Positions 1 to 7,315 of a stretch of DNA of 10,668 nucleotides are shown here, in pieces. A program made the position numbers and the translations under genes. Within the stretch, counting starts at the first letter, position 1, and each line of letters opens with the position of its first letter. The DNA comes from an uncultured delta proteobacterium (GTDB lineage Bacteria; RBG-13-61-14; DRUE01), in NCBI GenBank assembly GCA_903897985.1, contig CAIUDS010000786.1, forward strand, positions 1 through 10,668. Reading direction: 5' to 3'. The notes under the pieces are model-generated. The model worked only from the letters and a program-made list of their open reading frames with translations. It ran no database searches and had not been told where the DNA came from.

Positions 1-1
1 C

Positions 2-658
2 GCCGACCTCGACAAGATCATGGGCCAGACCCGGCTGCCCGAGGGATACCTCTGGGAGTTCGGCGGCGAAATCGAGCAGCAGTCCGAGGCCTTCAGCGAC
101 CTCGGCATCATGTTCCTGCTCTCGATCATGCTCGTCTACATGGTGCTGGCCGCGCTCTACGAGTCCCTGGTCCACCCGTTCACCATTCTGGCGGCGGTCC
201 CCTTCGCCTTCTCCGGCGCCCTGATGGGACTCTACCTCACCAACGTCGCCCTGGGCGTAACCGCCTTCATCGGCATGATCATGCTGGTCGGCATCGTCGC
301 CAACAACTCCATCCTGCTCATTGACTTTGTGCTCACCTATCACCGCCAAGGCATCGCGCGCCGCCAGGCCGTGATTGACGCCGGCAAGGTCCGGCTGCGG
401 CCCATCCTGATGACCGCGATCGCAACCCTGATCGCGGTGGTCCCGATCGCCCTGGGCGCCGAGGGCATGGAAATCCAACAGCCGCTCGGCATCGTCGTTA
501 TCGGCGGCCTGTTCTCCTCCACCATCCTCACCCTGCTCATCGTCCCGGTGCTCTACACCATCTTCGACGATGTGGCCGAGGATGTGAAAGCCCTGACCCG
601 CAGAGTTTTCCGGCGCCAGGCCCCGGCGGAAGAGGAACTGTTCAAGAAAGAGAAATAG
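2..658 (+). CDS. RND-family efflux transporter, inner-membrane subunit, C-terminal end (5' partial)
   Basis: The reading frame is open from base 2 and enters from outside the window, so the start is not visible. About 218 residues are present, matching the last membrane half of an AcrB/MdtB-type (HAE1-like) RND pump of roughly 1,000 residues. Visible are the end of the periplasmic porter region (LPEGYLWEFGGEIEQQ), TM8 with the ALYESL turn, TM9, TM10 with VGIVANNSILLIDF, the LRPILMT loop after it, TM11, and TM12 ending in VPVLYTIFDD. A short charged cytoplasmic tail (EEELFKKEK) follows. The family exports drugs or other amphiphiles from the inner membrane or periplasm using the proton gradient, with an adaptor and outer-membrane channel. 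At the position of the AcrB proton-relay lysine (TM10) this protein has Asn, as in many non-proteobacterial members. Substrate cannot be inferred. The gene ends in TAG just before a strong terminator and is convergent with the kdp operon. Confidence 0.93.
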   Translation, partial: ADLDKIMGQTRLPEGYLWEFGGEIEQQSEAFSDLGIMFLLSIMLVYMVLAALYESLVHPFTILAAVPFAFSGALMGLYLTNVALGVTAFIGMIMLVGIVANNSILLIDFVLTYHRQGIARRQAVIDAGKVRLRPILMTAIATLIAVVPIALGAEGMEIQQPLGIVVIGGLFSSTILTLLIVPVLYTIFDDVAEDVKALTRRVFRRQAPAEEELFKKEK

Positions 659-668
659 ATATAAAACT

Positions 669-707
669 AAAAACCGGGGCGGGATTTTTTCCCGCCCCGG
701 TTTTTTT
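669..707. terminator. Bidirectional intrinsic terminator between the RND gene and kdpD
   Basis: A perfect 10-bp GC-rich stem (CCGGGGCGGG at 674-683 with CCCGCCCCGG at 691-700) has a 7-nt loop. It is flanked by A5 on the left and T7 on the right, which extend the stem by A-T pairs. On the + strand it ends the RND transcript with a T7 run 11 nt after the stop codon. On the - strand the same element is followed by T5 and so can end the kdp operon. Confidence 0.93.
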
Positions 708-720
708 CTCAATTTGAAAT

Positions 721-775
721 TCAGCGCCAGGCGCTGACTCGGGCGAACGACTTCCCGGTTCGCCGCAGCTCCGAG
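721..775 (-). other. Two small inverted repeats downstream of kdpD
   Basis: Bases 721-737 (TCAGCGCCAGGCGCTGA) form an 8-bp palindrome around one central base. Bases 742-748 (GGCGAAC) pair with 758-764 (GTTCGCC), and CTCGG at 738-742 can pair with CCGAG at 771-775 as an outer stem. They lie between the kdpD stop and the terminator, so they would be in the kdp mRNA 3' end. Neither has its own T-run. They may protect the 3' end or simply be chance GC-rich structure. Confidence 0.4.
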
Positions 776-780
776 GGGGT

Positions 781-2763
781 TTAGGAGCGAAGGCCGGAGT
801 CGCGATTTCCTTTAAGCAGCTCTCGTTCTATCCCCACCGCCAGTTGCTGGGCGAAAGTTTCGGCCAGGATCATCAGGTCGGGCGCGGTCCGCTTCGGTTT
901 GCGCGGCCTGAGACCCAGGACCCCCACGGTCTGGCCGTGCGCGATCAGGGGCAGGTAGAAGCCCCGGGCTCCGGGCAGGGTGTCGGTGAACAGGCCCGCG
1001 GGACGGCTGTGCAGCGCCACCCATTCGGCAACCGCTTTCTCCTTGTCGTCCATCCCAAAGGCGCTCCCCTCCGCCTCGCTCAGCCGCCGGTCCGGCTCCT
1101 TCACCAGGACCGCCACCTCCGCCTCGAAAATATCTCCCAAATGTTTGACCGCGGTCTCGATCACTTTCTCGAGCGACTTGGCCGAGGCGATCTCCTTGGT
1201 CAACCGGTAGAGCGCGGTGATGCGCTGCTCCCGGAGCCTCAGCAGCCGCTGGTTGTTCCGGAGCCGCGTGGCCAGATGGCTGATGATCAAGGCCACCACC
1301 AGGTAGAGCGCGAACAGGATAATGTTCTCGGGCGCCGCGATCGCGAAAGTGAACCGGGGCGGGATGAAGAAATAGTCCCAGATCAACCCGCTCAGGATCG
1401 CCGAAAGCAGCGCCGCCCGCCCCGCGAACAGGCCCAGCACCGCCACCCCGATCAGGAGCAGCAGCCCCACGCCCCGGTACCCGAGGGAAGGCTCGAGCGC
1501 CGACCCGAGCGCCCCGATCAGGACCGGGACCAGGACCGCGGCCGCGATTTTCAGCCAGGAAACCTGCAAGGACTCCGGCTCCAATAGCGGCGCGGCCGCG
1601 CCCGGCTCGGGCCGCTCTCCCGAGACCACATAGATGTCCAGGTTTCCGCTCTCCTCGAGCAGCCGCTTGGTCACCGACCCGCCCAGTCTCAAATTGTGGA
1701 AAAAACCCCGCCGGGATTTCCCCACCACCAACTGCGTCGCCTGGTTCTGACCGGCCAGCCGGAGCAGGCCCCGGACCGGGTCGTCGTCAACCGTCTCCAA
1801 GACCTCTCCCCCCAGCTCCTTCACCAGAGCCAGGTTATTGGCCAAAAGCCTGCGCTCGTCCTCGCGAAGCGGATGCTCCGGAGACTCGACATAAGCAGCC
1901 AGCCAGGGCGCGTCCAAGCCCGCGGCCATCCGGCGGGTCCATCTGATCAAGATCTCCGAATAAGGGCTCGCATACACCGCCACCATCAGCCGGTGCCGGG
2001 TCTTCCACGCATCCGTGATGTGGTGCAGCTGCCGCCAGTCCCGCAGCTCCTGGTTCACCTTCTCCGCCACCAGCCGCAGCGACATTTCGCGGAGCGCGGT
2101 GAGGTTCCCGGGCTGGAAAAAATTCTGCGCCGCCACGCTCCCCCGTTCCACCCCGTAAATCTTCCCCTCTTCCAGCCGCCGGATCAATTCCTCCGGCGCC
2201 AAATCCACCAGCACCACCTCCGAGGCCAAATCAATGATCGAATCCGGGACCGTCTCCATAACCTTGACCCGCGTGATCTCGCGCACCGTCTCCGCCCGGC
2301 TCTCCAGATGCTGGATGTTGAGCGTGGTGTAAACATCAATCCCGCCGTCGAGAATCTCCAGGATGTCCAAATAGCGTTTGGCGTGGCGGCTGCCCGGAGC
2401 GTTCGTGTGCGCCGCCTCGTCCACCAAGGCCACTTGCGGCCGCCGTTTGAGCACCGCGTCCAGGTCCATCTCCTCGAGCGTGACATTCCGGTACGGCACG
2501 ATCCGGCGCGGGATGACCTCCAGCCCCTTAAGCAATGCCTCGGTCTCGGCCCGGCCGTGCGTCTCCGCCAAGGCCACCACCACCTCCACGCCCTCGGCCT
2601 TCAAATGCTGCGCCGCGCTCAGCATCGAATAGGTCTTGCCCACGCCCGCGGCCATGCCCAAAAACACCTTGAGCTTGCCCCGCGCCTGCTTCTCCTCCTC
2701 CTTCTGAACCGCCTTCAACAGCAGGTCCGGGTTGGGACGCCGGTCTTGATCTCGTCCGTTCAA
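781..2763 (-). CDS. kdpD: KdpD-like sensor without histidine kinase domain (KdpD_N + USP + DUF4118 + GAF)
   Basis: A 660-residue protein colinear with the first three quarters of KdpD (about 890 residues in E. coli). The KdpD_N domain spans about 28-237, with a Walker A-like GMAAGVGKT (36-44) and the conserved LVDEAAHTNAPGSRH block (113-127). A USP-type domain covers about 256-380 (GKSRRGFF, then GGSVTKRLLEES). Four membrane helices lie at about 404-422, 430-448, 450-467 and 480-498 (DUF4118), followed by a GAF domain at about 525-650. The chain stops at the point where full-length KdpD starts its H-box, so there is no HisKA or HATPase domain. The 72 bases between its stop and the terminator do not encode one either. 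The start is TTG, supported by an ideal Shine-Dalgarno and a 4-nt overlap with kdpC. In the family this part senses K+, ionic strength or nucleotides; here any signal must pass to another protein. No kdpE response regulator is in the window. Confidence 0.93.
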   Translation of the reverse strand: MNGRDQDRRPNPDLLLKAVQKEEEKQARGKLKVFLGMAAGVGKTYSMLSAAQHLKAEGVEVVVALAETHGRAETEALLKGLEVIPRRIVPYRNVTLEEMDLDAVLKRRPQVALVDEAAHTNAPGSRHAKRYLDILEILDGGIDVYTTLNIQHLESRAETVREITRVKVMETVPDSIIDLASEVVLVDLAPEELIRRLEEGKIYGVERGSVAAQNFFQPGNLTALREMSLRLVAEKVNQELRDWRQLHHITDAWKTRHRLMVAVYASPYSEILIRWTRRMAAGLDAPWLAAYVESPEHPLREDERRLLANNLALVKELGGEVLETVDDDPVRGLLRLAGQNQATQLVVGKSRRGFFHNLRLGGSVTKRLLEESGNLDIYVVSGERPEPGAAAPLLEPESLQVSWLKIAAAVLVPVLIGALGSALEPSLGYRGVGLLLLIGVAVLGLFAGRAALLSAILSGLIWDYFFIPPRFTFAIAAPENIILFALYLVVALIISHLATRLRNNQRLLRLREQRITALYRLTKEIASAKSLEKVIETAVKHLGDIFEAEVAVLVKEPDRRLSEAEGSAFGMDDKEKAVAEWVALHSRPAGLFTDTLPGARGFYLPLIAHGQTVGVLGLRPRKPKRTAPDLMILAETFAQQLAVGIERELLKGNRDSGLRS

Positions 2764-3344
2764 TTTCCGCCTCCTTGGCTCCTTCCGAACATCGCATCCA
2801 AGGCCAGGTTGAGGCGGAGGACTTTTACGCGCGCCTGTCCGAAGATATGGAACTGCGGGCTTTCGGTATTTTCCTTGACCAGGGCGATCAGGCGATCCTG
2901 GTCCACTTGTGAAAGTCCGCGCGCCTTTGCCACATGGGCGACTTGGCTGAGCGCGTCTTCCGGGCTGAGCTCGGGATCGAGGCCGCTCCCCGAAGCCAAA
3001 AGCAGTTCCGCGGGAACGGGTCCCGAAAAATAAGGAGCGAGTTCCCGCTTCCGGTCTTCAATGATCTGCTTGAGCCCGGCGCTGGTCGGGCCGAGGTTGG
3101 AGGCGGCGGAGGGGACGGTCTGATAGTCGGACGCCGAGGGCCGGGGCCAGAAGTATGCCGGCGAGGAAAATTTTTGAGCGATCAAATCGGAGCCGATGGC
3201 CGCTCCCTCGAGCCGGACCAGGCTCCCCTGGGCCTTTTCCGGGAACATGACTTGGCTGACCCCGGTCACGAGGAGCGGGTAGATGATCCCGGTGATCACG
3301 GTCAGGACCGCGAACAGCATGATGCCGGATATTATATTCTTCAT
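2760..3344 (-). CDS. kdpC: K+-transporting ATPase subunit KdpC
   Basis: A 194-residue protein, close to the usual ~190 residues. One N-terminal membrane helix (about 7-30) is followed by a periplasmic domain with the KdpC hallmarks: FSSPAYFWPRPSA (59-71), AASNLGPTS (80-88), ASGSGLDPELSPEDA (117-131) and QVAHVAKARGL (134-144). KdpC is the small periplasm-facing subunit of the KdpFABC pump, lies against KdpA and is thought to raise K+ affinity. The ATG sits 4 nt after the kdpB stop, with a purine-rich ribosome site (GAGGTGAAGG) overlapping the end of kdpB. The last codons (Gly-Gly-Gly-Asn) carry the kdpD ribosome site, and the TGA stop overlaps the kdpD TTG start. Nothing looks damaged. Confidence 0.97.
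   Translation of the reverse strand: MKNIISGIMLFAVLTVITGIIYPLLVTGVSQVMFPEKAQGSLVRLEGAAIGSDLIAQKFSSPAYFWPRPSASDYQTVPSAASNLGPTSAGLKQIIEDRKRELAPYFSGPVPAELLLASGSGLDPELSPEDALSQVAHVAKARGLSQVDQDRLIALVKENTESPQFHIFGQARVKVLRLNLALDAMFGRSQGGGN
2770..2776 (-). promoter_or_regulatory. Ribosome binding site that fixes the TTG start of kdpD
   Basis: On the - strand AAGGAGG lies 6 nt before a TTG codon at 2763-2761. No ATG in frame is nearby upstream, and the TTG overlaps the kdpC stop as TTGA (2760-2763). This spacing makes TTG the most likely start and suggests translational coupling. The same bases encode the Gly-rich C-terminus of KdpC. Confidence 0.8.
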
Positions 3345-3348
3345 CCCT

Positions 3349-5442
3349 TCACCTCACCAGACCCATCGCGGCCAAGAGCAGGTCAATGAGCTTGATCGCG
3401 AGGAACGGGATGGCCAGTCCGCCCAGGCCGTAGATCAGGAGGTTCTTTCGGAGGATGGCGGACGCTCCCAGCGGCCGGTACCTCACGCCCCGGAGCGCGA
3501 GCGGGATCAGGGCCACGATGATGAGGGCGTTGAAGATGACCGCGCTCAGGACCGCGCTCTCGGGCGAATGGAGGCGCATGAGGTTGAGGCCGGACAAGGG
3601 CCCGCTCGAGCCGGAGGCGGCGTAAAGCCCGGCGAACATGGCGGGGAGGATGGCGAAGTATTTGGAAACATCGTTGGCGATGGAAAAGGTGGTCAGGGCG
3701 CCGCGGGTCATCAGGAGTTGCTTTCCGGTCTCGACCACCTCGATCAGCTTGGTCGGGTTGCTGTCCAAATCCACCATGTTCCCGGCCTCGCGCGCGGCCT
3801 GGGTCCCGGTGTTCATGGCCACGCCCACATCCGACTGCGCCAGGGCCGGAGCGTCATTGGTGCCGTCCCCGATCATGGCCACCAGGTGCCCGCCGGCCTG
3901 CTCCTCCCGGATGCGCGCCAGCTTAACCTCCGGCGCGGCCTCGGCCAAAAAGTCGTCCACCCCGGCCTCCGCCGCGATCGAGGCCGCGGTCAGCGGGTTG
4001 TCGCCGGTGATCATCACCGTGCGGATGCCCATCCTCCTCAACTCCGCGAACCGCTCCCGGATCCCGCCCTTCACCACATCCTTGAGCACGATCAGACCGA
4101 GCGCGTCCGGCCCGTCACACACCGCCAGCGGCGTGGCCCCGGCCCGGGCGACCTCCGCGGAGAGCGCCCTCAATTCCTCCGGGAATTTTCCGCCCGCCGA
4201 GACCACGAAATCATGGACCGCCTCGATCGCGCCTTTGCGCACGCTGCGGCCGGGCTTCCCGGCCTGTTCGGGCAGGTCCACCCCGCTGATCCTGGTCTTG
4301 GCGGAGAAGGCGAGGAACCGGGTTCCGGGGGGAAGCTCGCGGCCGCGCAACTGATATTTGTCCTTGGCCAGCACCACGATGGACCGGCCCTCCGGGGTCT
4401 CGTCGCTGAAGGACGCAAGCTGGGCCGCGTCCGCCAGCCGGTCCACCGGCACGCCCGAGACGGGCAGGAAAGCGGTGGCCATGCGGTTCCCGAGCGTGAT
4501 GGTTCCGGTCTTGTCGAGGAGGAGGACATCAATATCTCCAGCGGCCTCGACCGCTTTTCCGCTCAGGGCCAGGACATTTTTCCGGAGCATCCGGTCCATG
4601 CCGCTGATCCCGATGGCGGAAAGCAGGCCGCCGATGGTGGTGGGGATCAGGCAGACGATCAGGGAGAGCAGGACCGGGATGGTGGCGAAGCTGTTCGAGC
4701 CGGAGGCGTGTTCGCTGTAGATGCTGAAGCCCTTGAGGGTTGCGACCGCGAAAATGAAAATGACGGTCAGGCTGAGGAGCAGGATGGAGAGCGCCTGCTC
4801 GTTGGGGGTGATCTGGCGTTTGGCGCCCTCGACCATTGAGATCATCCGATCTAAAAAGCTGTTGCCCGCGGCCGCGGTGATCCTGACCACGATCCGGTCG
4901 CTGAGCACGCGGGTCCCGCCGGTCACCGCGGAGCGGTCGCCCCCGCTCTCGCGCACCACCGGCGCCGATTCCCCGGTGATCGCGCTCTCGTCCACGCTCG
5001 CGATCCCCTCGACCACATCGCCGTCGCCGGGAATCACATCCCCGGCCTCGCACACCACCAGGTCCCCGGCTTTCAACTCCGCGGCCGACACCCGCTGTTC
5101 GGTCTTTCCCGAGAGCCGCCGCGCCATGGTGTCTTTCCGCATCGCCCGGAGCGTCTCGGCCTGGGCCTTGCCCCGCCCCTCGGCGATGGCGGTGGCGAAG
5201 TTGGAGAAGAGCACGGTGAACCAGAGCCAGACCGCGATCTGGAAGTTGAAGGAGGAAAACCCGCCGCGGATCAGGTCCATCAGGACGATCAAGCTGAGCC
5301 AGATGGCGCTGATGAACACCACCAGCATCACCGGGTTTTTGATCTGGACCCGCGGGTCCAGTTTGAGGAAAGCGTCCCGGACCGCGCGCCGGACCAGCCG
5401 GGGCTCGAGCAGCGACAATTTCTTTTTATCCGCCGTCTTCAT
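3349..5442 (-). CDS. kdpB: K+-transporting P-type ATPase, catalytic subunit KdpB
   Basis: A 697-residue P-type ATPase (E. coli KdpB is about 680). It hydrolyses ATP to drive K+ import through KdpA at the inner membrane. Visible in order are two N-terminal helices (about 36-57 and 66-85), the actuator loop with TGES at 156-159, the TM4 motif [13 protein letters not shown] (266-278), and the phosphorylation site DKTGT with Asp310. The nucleotide-binding domain contains [10 protein letters not shown] (345-354) and RKGA (402-405). The hinge [11 protein letters not shown] (476-486) and [12 protein letters not shown] (525-536) follow, then KdpB-specific [18 protein letters not shown] (586-603) and the last helices. 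The TGES serine, the inhibitory phosphorylation site in E. coli KdpB, is kept as Ser159. The ATG lies 3 nt after the kdpA stop, with GGGGAGG and GAGGG purine stretches upstream, so it is translated as part of the same mRNA. Confidence 0.98.
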   Translation of the reverse strand: MKTADKKKLSLLEPRLVRRAVRDAFLKLDPRVQIKNPVMLVVFISAIWLSLIVLMDLIRGGFSSFNFQIAVWLWFTVLFSNFATAIAEGRGKAQAETLRAMRKDTMARRLSGKTEQRVSAAELKAGDLVVCEAGDVIPGDGDVVEGIASVDESAITGESAPVVRESGGDRSAVTGGTRVLSDRIVVRITAAAGNSFLDRMISMVEGAKRQITPNEQALSILLLSLTVIFIFAVATLKGFSIYSEHASGSNSFATIPVLLSLIVCLIPTTIGGLLSAIGISGMDRMLRKNVLALSGKAVEAAGDIDVLLLDKTGTITLGNRMATAFLPVSGVPVDRLADAAQLASFSDETPEGRSIVVLAKDKYQLRGRELPPGTRFLAFSAKTRISGVDLPEQAGKPGRSVRKGAIEAVHDFVVSAGGKFPEELRALSAEVARAGATPLAVCDGPDALGLIVLKDVVKGGIRERFAELRRMGIRTVMITGDNPLTAASIAAEAGVDDFLAEAAPEVKLARIREEQAGGHLVAMIGDGTNDAPALAQSDVGVAMNTGTQAAREAGNMVDLDSNPTKLIEVVETGKQLLMTRGALTTFSIANDVSKYFAILPAMFAGLYAASGSSGPLSGLNLMRLHSPESAVLSAVIFNALIIVALIPLALRGVRYRPLGASAILRKNLLIYGLGGLAIPFLAIKLIDLLLAAMGLVR

Positions 5443-5445
5443 CCC

Positions 5446-7128
5446 TCAGAACCGCCTCCCCTGCCGCATCAGGAAATGCTCGAGGATCGGCCCGAGCGAG
5501 AGCGCGGGGAAAAAGGTGAGCGCGCCGATGATAATGACCACCCCGATCAAGAGGATCACGAACAAGACCCCGTGGGTGGGGAAGGTTCCGGTGGAAGGGG
5601 GCGTGTATTTTTTCCCGGCCAGGCTTCCGGCCAAGGCCATGACCGGGATGATCACCGCGTAGCGGCCGATCAGCATGGCGGCCGCGGTCAGGATATTGTA
5701 GTAGGCGGTGTTGGCGTTAAGCCCGGCAAAGGCGCTCCCGTTGTTCTGCCCGGCCGAGGTGAAGGCGTAGAGGATTTCGCTCAAGCCGTGCGGGCCTTTG
5801 TTCGAGAGGCTCGCGAGCCCGGCCGGGATGACGCTGGAAATCGAGGCGAAGACCAGGATGAAGAGTCCGGGCAGGAGCACGCCGATCACCGCGTAGACGA
5901 TTTCGCGCGACTCGATTTTCTTGCCCAGGTATTCGGGCGTGCGGCCGACCATCAACCCGGCGATGAACACCGTTAGCACCGCGAACAGGACCATGGTGTA
6001 GACCCCGGTGCCGACCCCGCCGAAGATCACCTCGCCCATCATCATATTGAACATAGTGATGCCCCCGGCAAAGGGAGAGAGGCTGCTGTGCATCGCGTTA
6101 ACCGAGCCGTTCGAGGCCGAGGTGGTGGCCACGGCCCAGAGCGCGCTGGGCATGATCCCGAGCCGGGTCTCCTTGCCTTCGAGGAACGGGAGGTTATCGA
6201 GGGCCGGGTCGGTTTTAAGTTCCGACCGAAGCGCGAAGCCCAGGCACAAAATGAAAACCGCGAACATCGCGGCGAGCAGCGAGACGCCGTGCTTCCGGCT
6301 TCCGGCCAAAAGGCCGAAGGCGTAGGCGCAGGCCGAGGGGATGAGCAGGATCGCGAGCGTTTCCAGAAAATTGCTCAAGGGGGTCGGGTTCTCGAACGGG
6401 TGCGCGCTGTTCACTCCGAAGAAGCCGCCGCCGTTCGTGCCGAGCTGCTTGATCGCGATTTGCGACGCGGCCGGGCCCAGGGGCAGGACTTGGTTGAAGC
6501 CCTCCAGGGTTTTCACGGTCAGGTAGTGCGAGAAATTCTGGACCACCCCCTGGCTCGAAAGGATGATCGCCAGAACCAGAGACAGGGGCAGCAAGATATA
6601 CAGGGTGCTCCGCGTCACATCCACCCAGAAGTTGCCGAGCGCGTGGGTCTTTCTGCGCGCGATCCCGCGGCTGAGCGCGGCCATCACCGCGATCCCGGTT
6701 GCGGCGCTGAGGAAATTCTGGACCGTGAGCCCGAGCATCTGGACCAGATAGCTCAGGGTGCTTTCGCCGGAATAGGCCTGCCAGTTGGTGTTGGTGGCGA
6801 AGCTGACCGCGGTGTTGAGGGCAAGCAGGACCGGGACTCTGGGAAGACCCTGGGGGTTCAAGGGAAGATGGTGCTGGAGGAGTTGCAGGACCAGGACCGC
6901 GATGATCCCGAGGCCGTTGAACATGAGCAGAGAGAAGGCATATTCTTTCCAGCCCATTTCCCGGCCCGGGTCAATCCGGCACAGGGAATAGATCACCCGT
7001 TCCGCGCGGTCCATCAGCGGGACTCTTTCGCCTCTCAAGATGGCCGCGATGCCCGACCCGAGCAGCGGCGTCAGACCGGCCAGAAGAAGAAAGAAGAGAG
7101 ATAACTCGATCCAGGAGTTATACCTCAT
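5446..7128 (-). CDS. kdpA: K+-transporting ATPase, channel-like subunit KdpA
   Basis: A 560-residue polytopic membrane protein (E. coli KdpA is 557), a SKT-type K+ channel homologue that selects and conducts K+ in the Kdp pump. The four selectivity-filter repeats are visible: TNTNWQAY (112-119), GTNGGGFFGVNS (230-241), TTSASNGSVN (335-344) and TSAGQNNGSAFAG (457-469). Typical neighbours SAHPFENPTP (241-250) and MVGRTPEYLGKKIE (393-406) are also present. At the first filter-ring position the glycines match those needed for high-affinity selectivity in E. coli. The ATG is preceded by AAAGGAGG (7145-7138) at normal spacing. It is the first gene of the operon; no kdpF-like hydrophobic mini-ORF is found in the 187 bases upstream or in the 3-nt gap to kdpB. 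Confidence 0.98.
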   Translation of the reverse strand: MRYNSWIELSLFFLLLAGLTPLLGSGIAAILRGERVPLMDRAERVIYSLCRIDPGREMGWKEYAFSLLMFNGLGIIAVLVLQLLQHHLPLNPQGLPRVPVLLALNTAVSFATNTNWQAYSGESTLSYLVQMLGLTVQNFLSAATGIAVMAALSRGIARRKTHALGNFWVDVTRSTLYILLPLSLVLAIILSSQGVVQNFSHYLTVKTLEGFNQVLPLGPAASQIAIKQLGTNGGGFFGVNSAHPFENPTPLSNFLETLAILLIPSACAYAFGLLAGSRKHGVSLLAAMFAVFILCLGFALRSELKTDPALDNLPFLEGKETRLGIMPSALWAVATTSASNGSVNAMHSSLSPFAGGITMFNMMMGEVIFGGVGTGVYTMVLFAVLTVFIAGLMVGRTPEYLGKKIESREIVYAVIGVLLPGLFILVFASISSVIPAGLASLSNKGPHGLSEILYAFTSAGQNNGSAFAGLNANTAYYNILTAAAMLIGRYAVIIPVMALAGSLAGKKYTPPSTGTFPTHGVLFVILLIGVVIIIGALTFFPALSLGPILEHFLMRQGRRF

Positions 7129-7246
7129 ATCCAGACTCCTCCTTTGGCCGCTTAGGGTATCATGGAAATTTCAAACCGCAAGCAAGAGATTCGCGGCGCG
7201 GAGGCCTGGCGTTGCCCGGCGCAAACTTTTTTTAGCGGAATTCGTG

Positions 7247-7310
7247 CTGCGGACACTCTTGCTTGTCCTCCATAGTCCCGCCTTCAAACGGGACGGAGGA
7301 GGGTCCGCAG
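7247..7310 (-). other. Nested stem-loop in the fabH-kdpA spacer
   Basis: CTGCGGAC (7247-7254) pairs perfectly with GTCCGCAG (7303-7310). Inside, TCCTCC (7266-7271) pairs with GGAGGA (7295-7300), and GTCCCG (7275-7280) pairs with CGGGAC (7289-7294), with a 3-nt bulge (ATA) and an 8-nt loop. It lies directly after the fabH stop and about 120 nt before kdpA on the same strand. No T-run follows on the - strand, so it is not a standard intrinsic terminator. It could be a 3'-end structure of the fabH mRNA or part of the kdp leader. The rest of the spacer (7129-7246) shows only the kdpA ribosome site and a weak -10-like CATGAT. Confidence 0.5.
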
Positions 7311-7315
7311 ACCTT

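Noticed and set aside
1696..3033. 445-codon open frame on the + strand opposite kdpD
   Set aside because: Composition (Arg, Pro, Leu, Gln, His) and lack of motifs mark it as antisense to the well-supported kdpD.
3283..4839. 518-codon open frame on the + strand opposite kdpB and kdpC
   Set aside because: It is an antisense shadow: the product is rich in Gly, Arg, His, Gln and Asp without domains, as expected from the reverse of GC-rich KdpB codons.
6088..7104. 338-codon open frame on the + strand opposite kdpA
   Set aside because: Highly charged product with no family features, entirely inside the clear kdpA gene on the other strand.
7209..7233. Possible + strand terminator (GTTGC...GCAAAC followed by T8-like run)
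   Set aside because: The stem is only about 4 bp and no + strand gene ends nearby.
7129..7260. kdpF or another mini-gene upstream of kdpA
   Set aside because: A frame from GTG near 7255 stays open for about 34 codons on the - strand but gives a basic, non-hydrophobic peptide ending in SMIP without a ribosome site, unlike KdpF.
7129..7315. tRNA or other classical RNA gene in the spacer
   Set aside because: No cloverleaf, CCA end or T-arm GTTCGA-type sequence was found; only the nested stem-loop is present.
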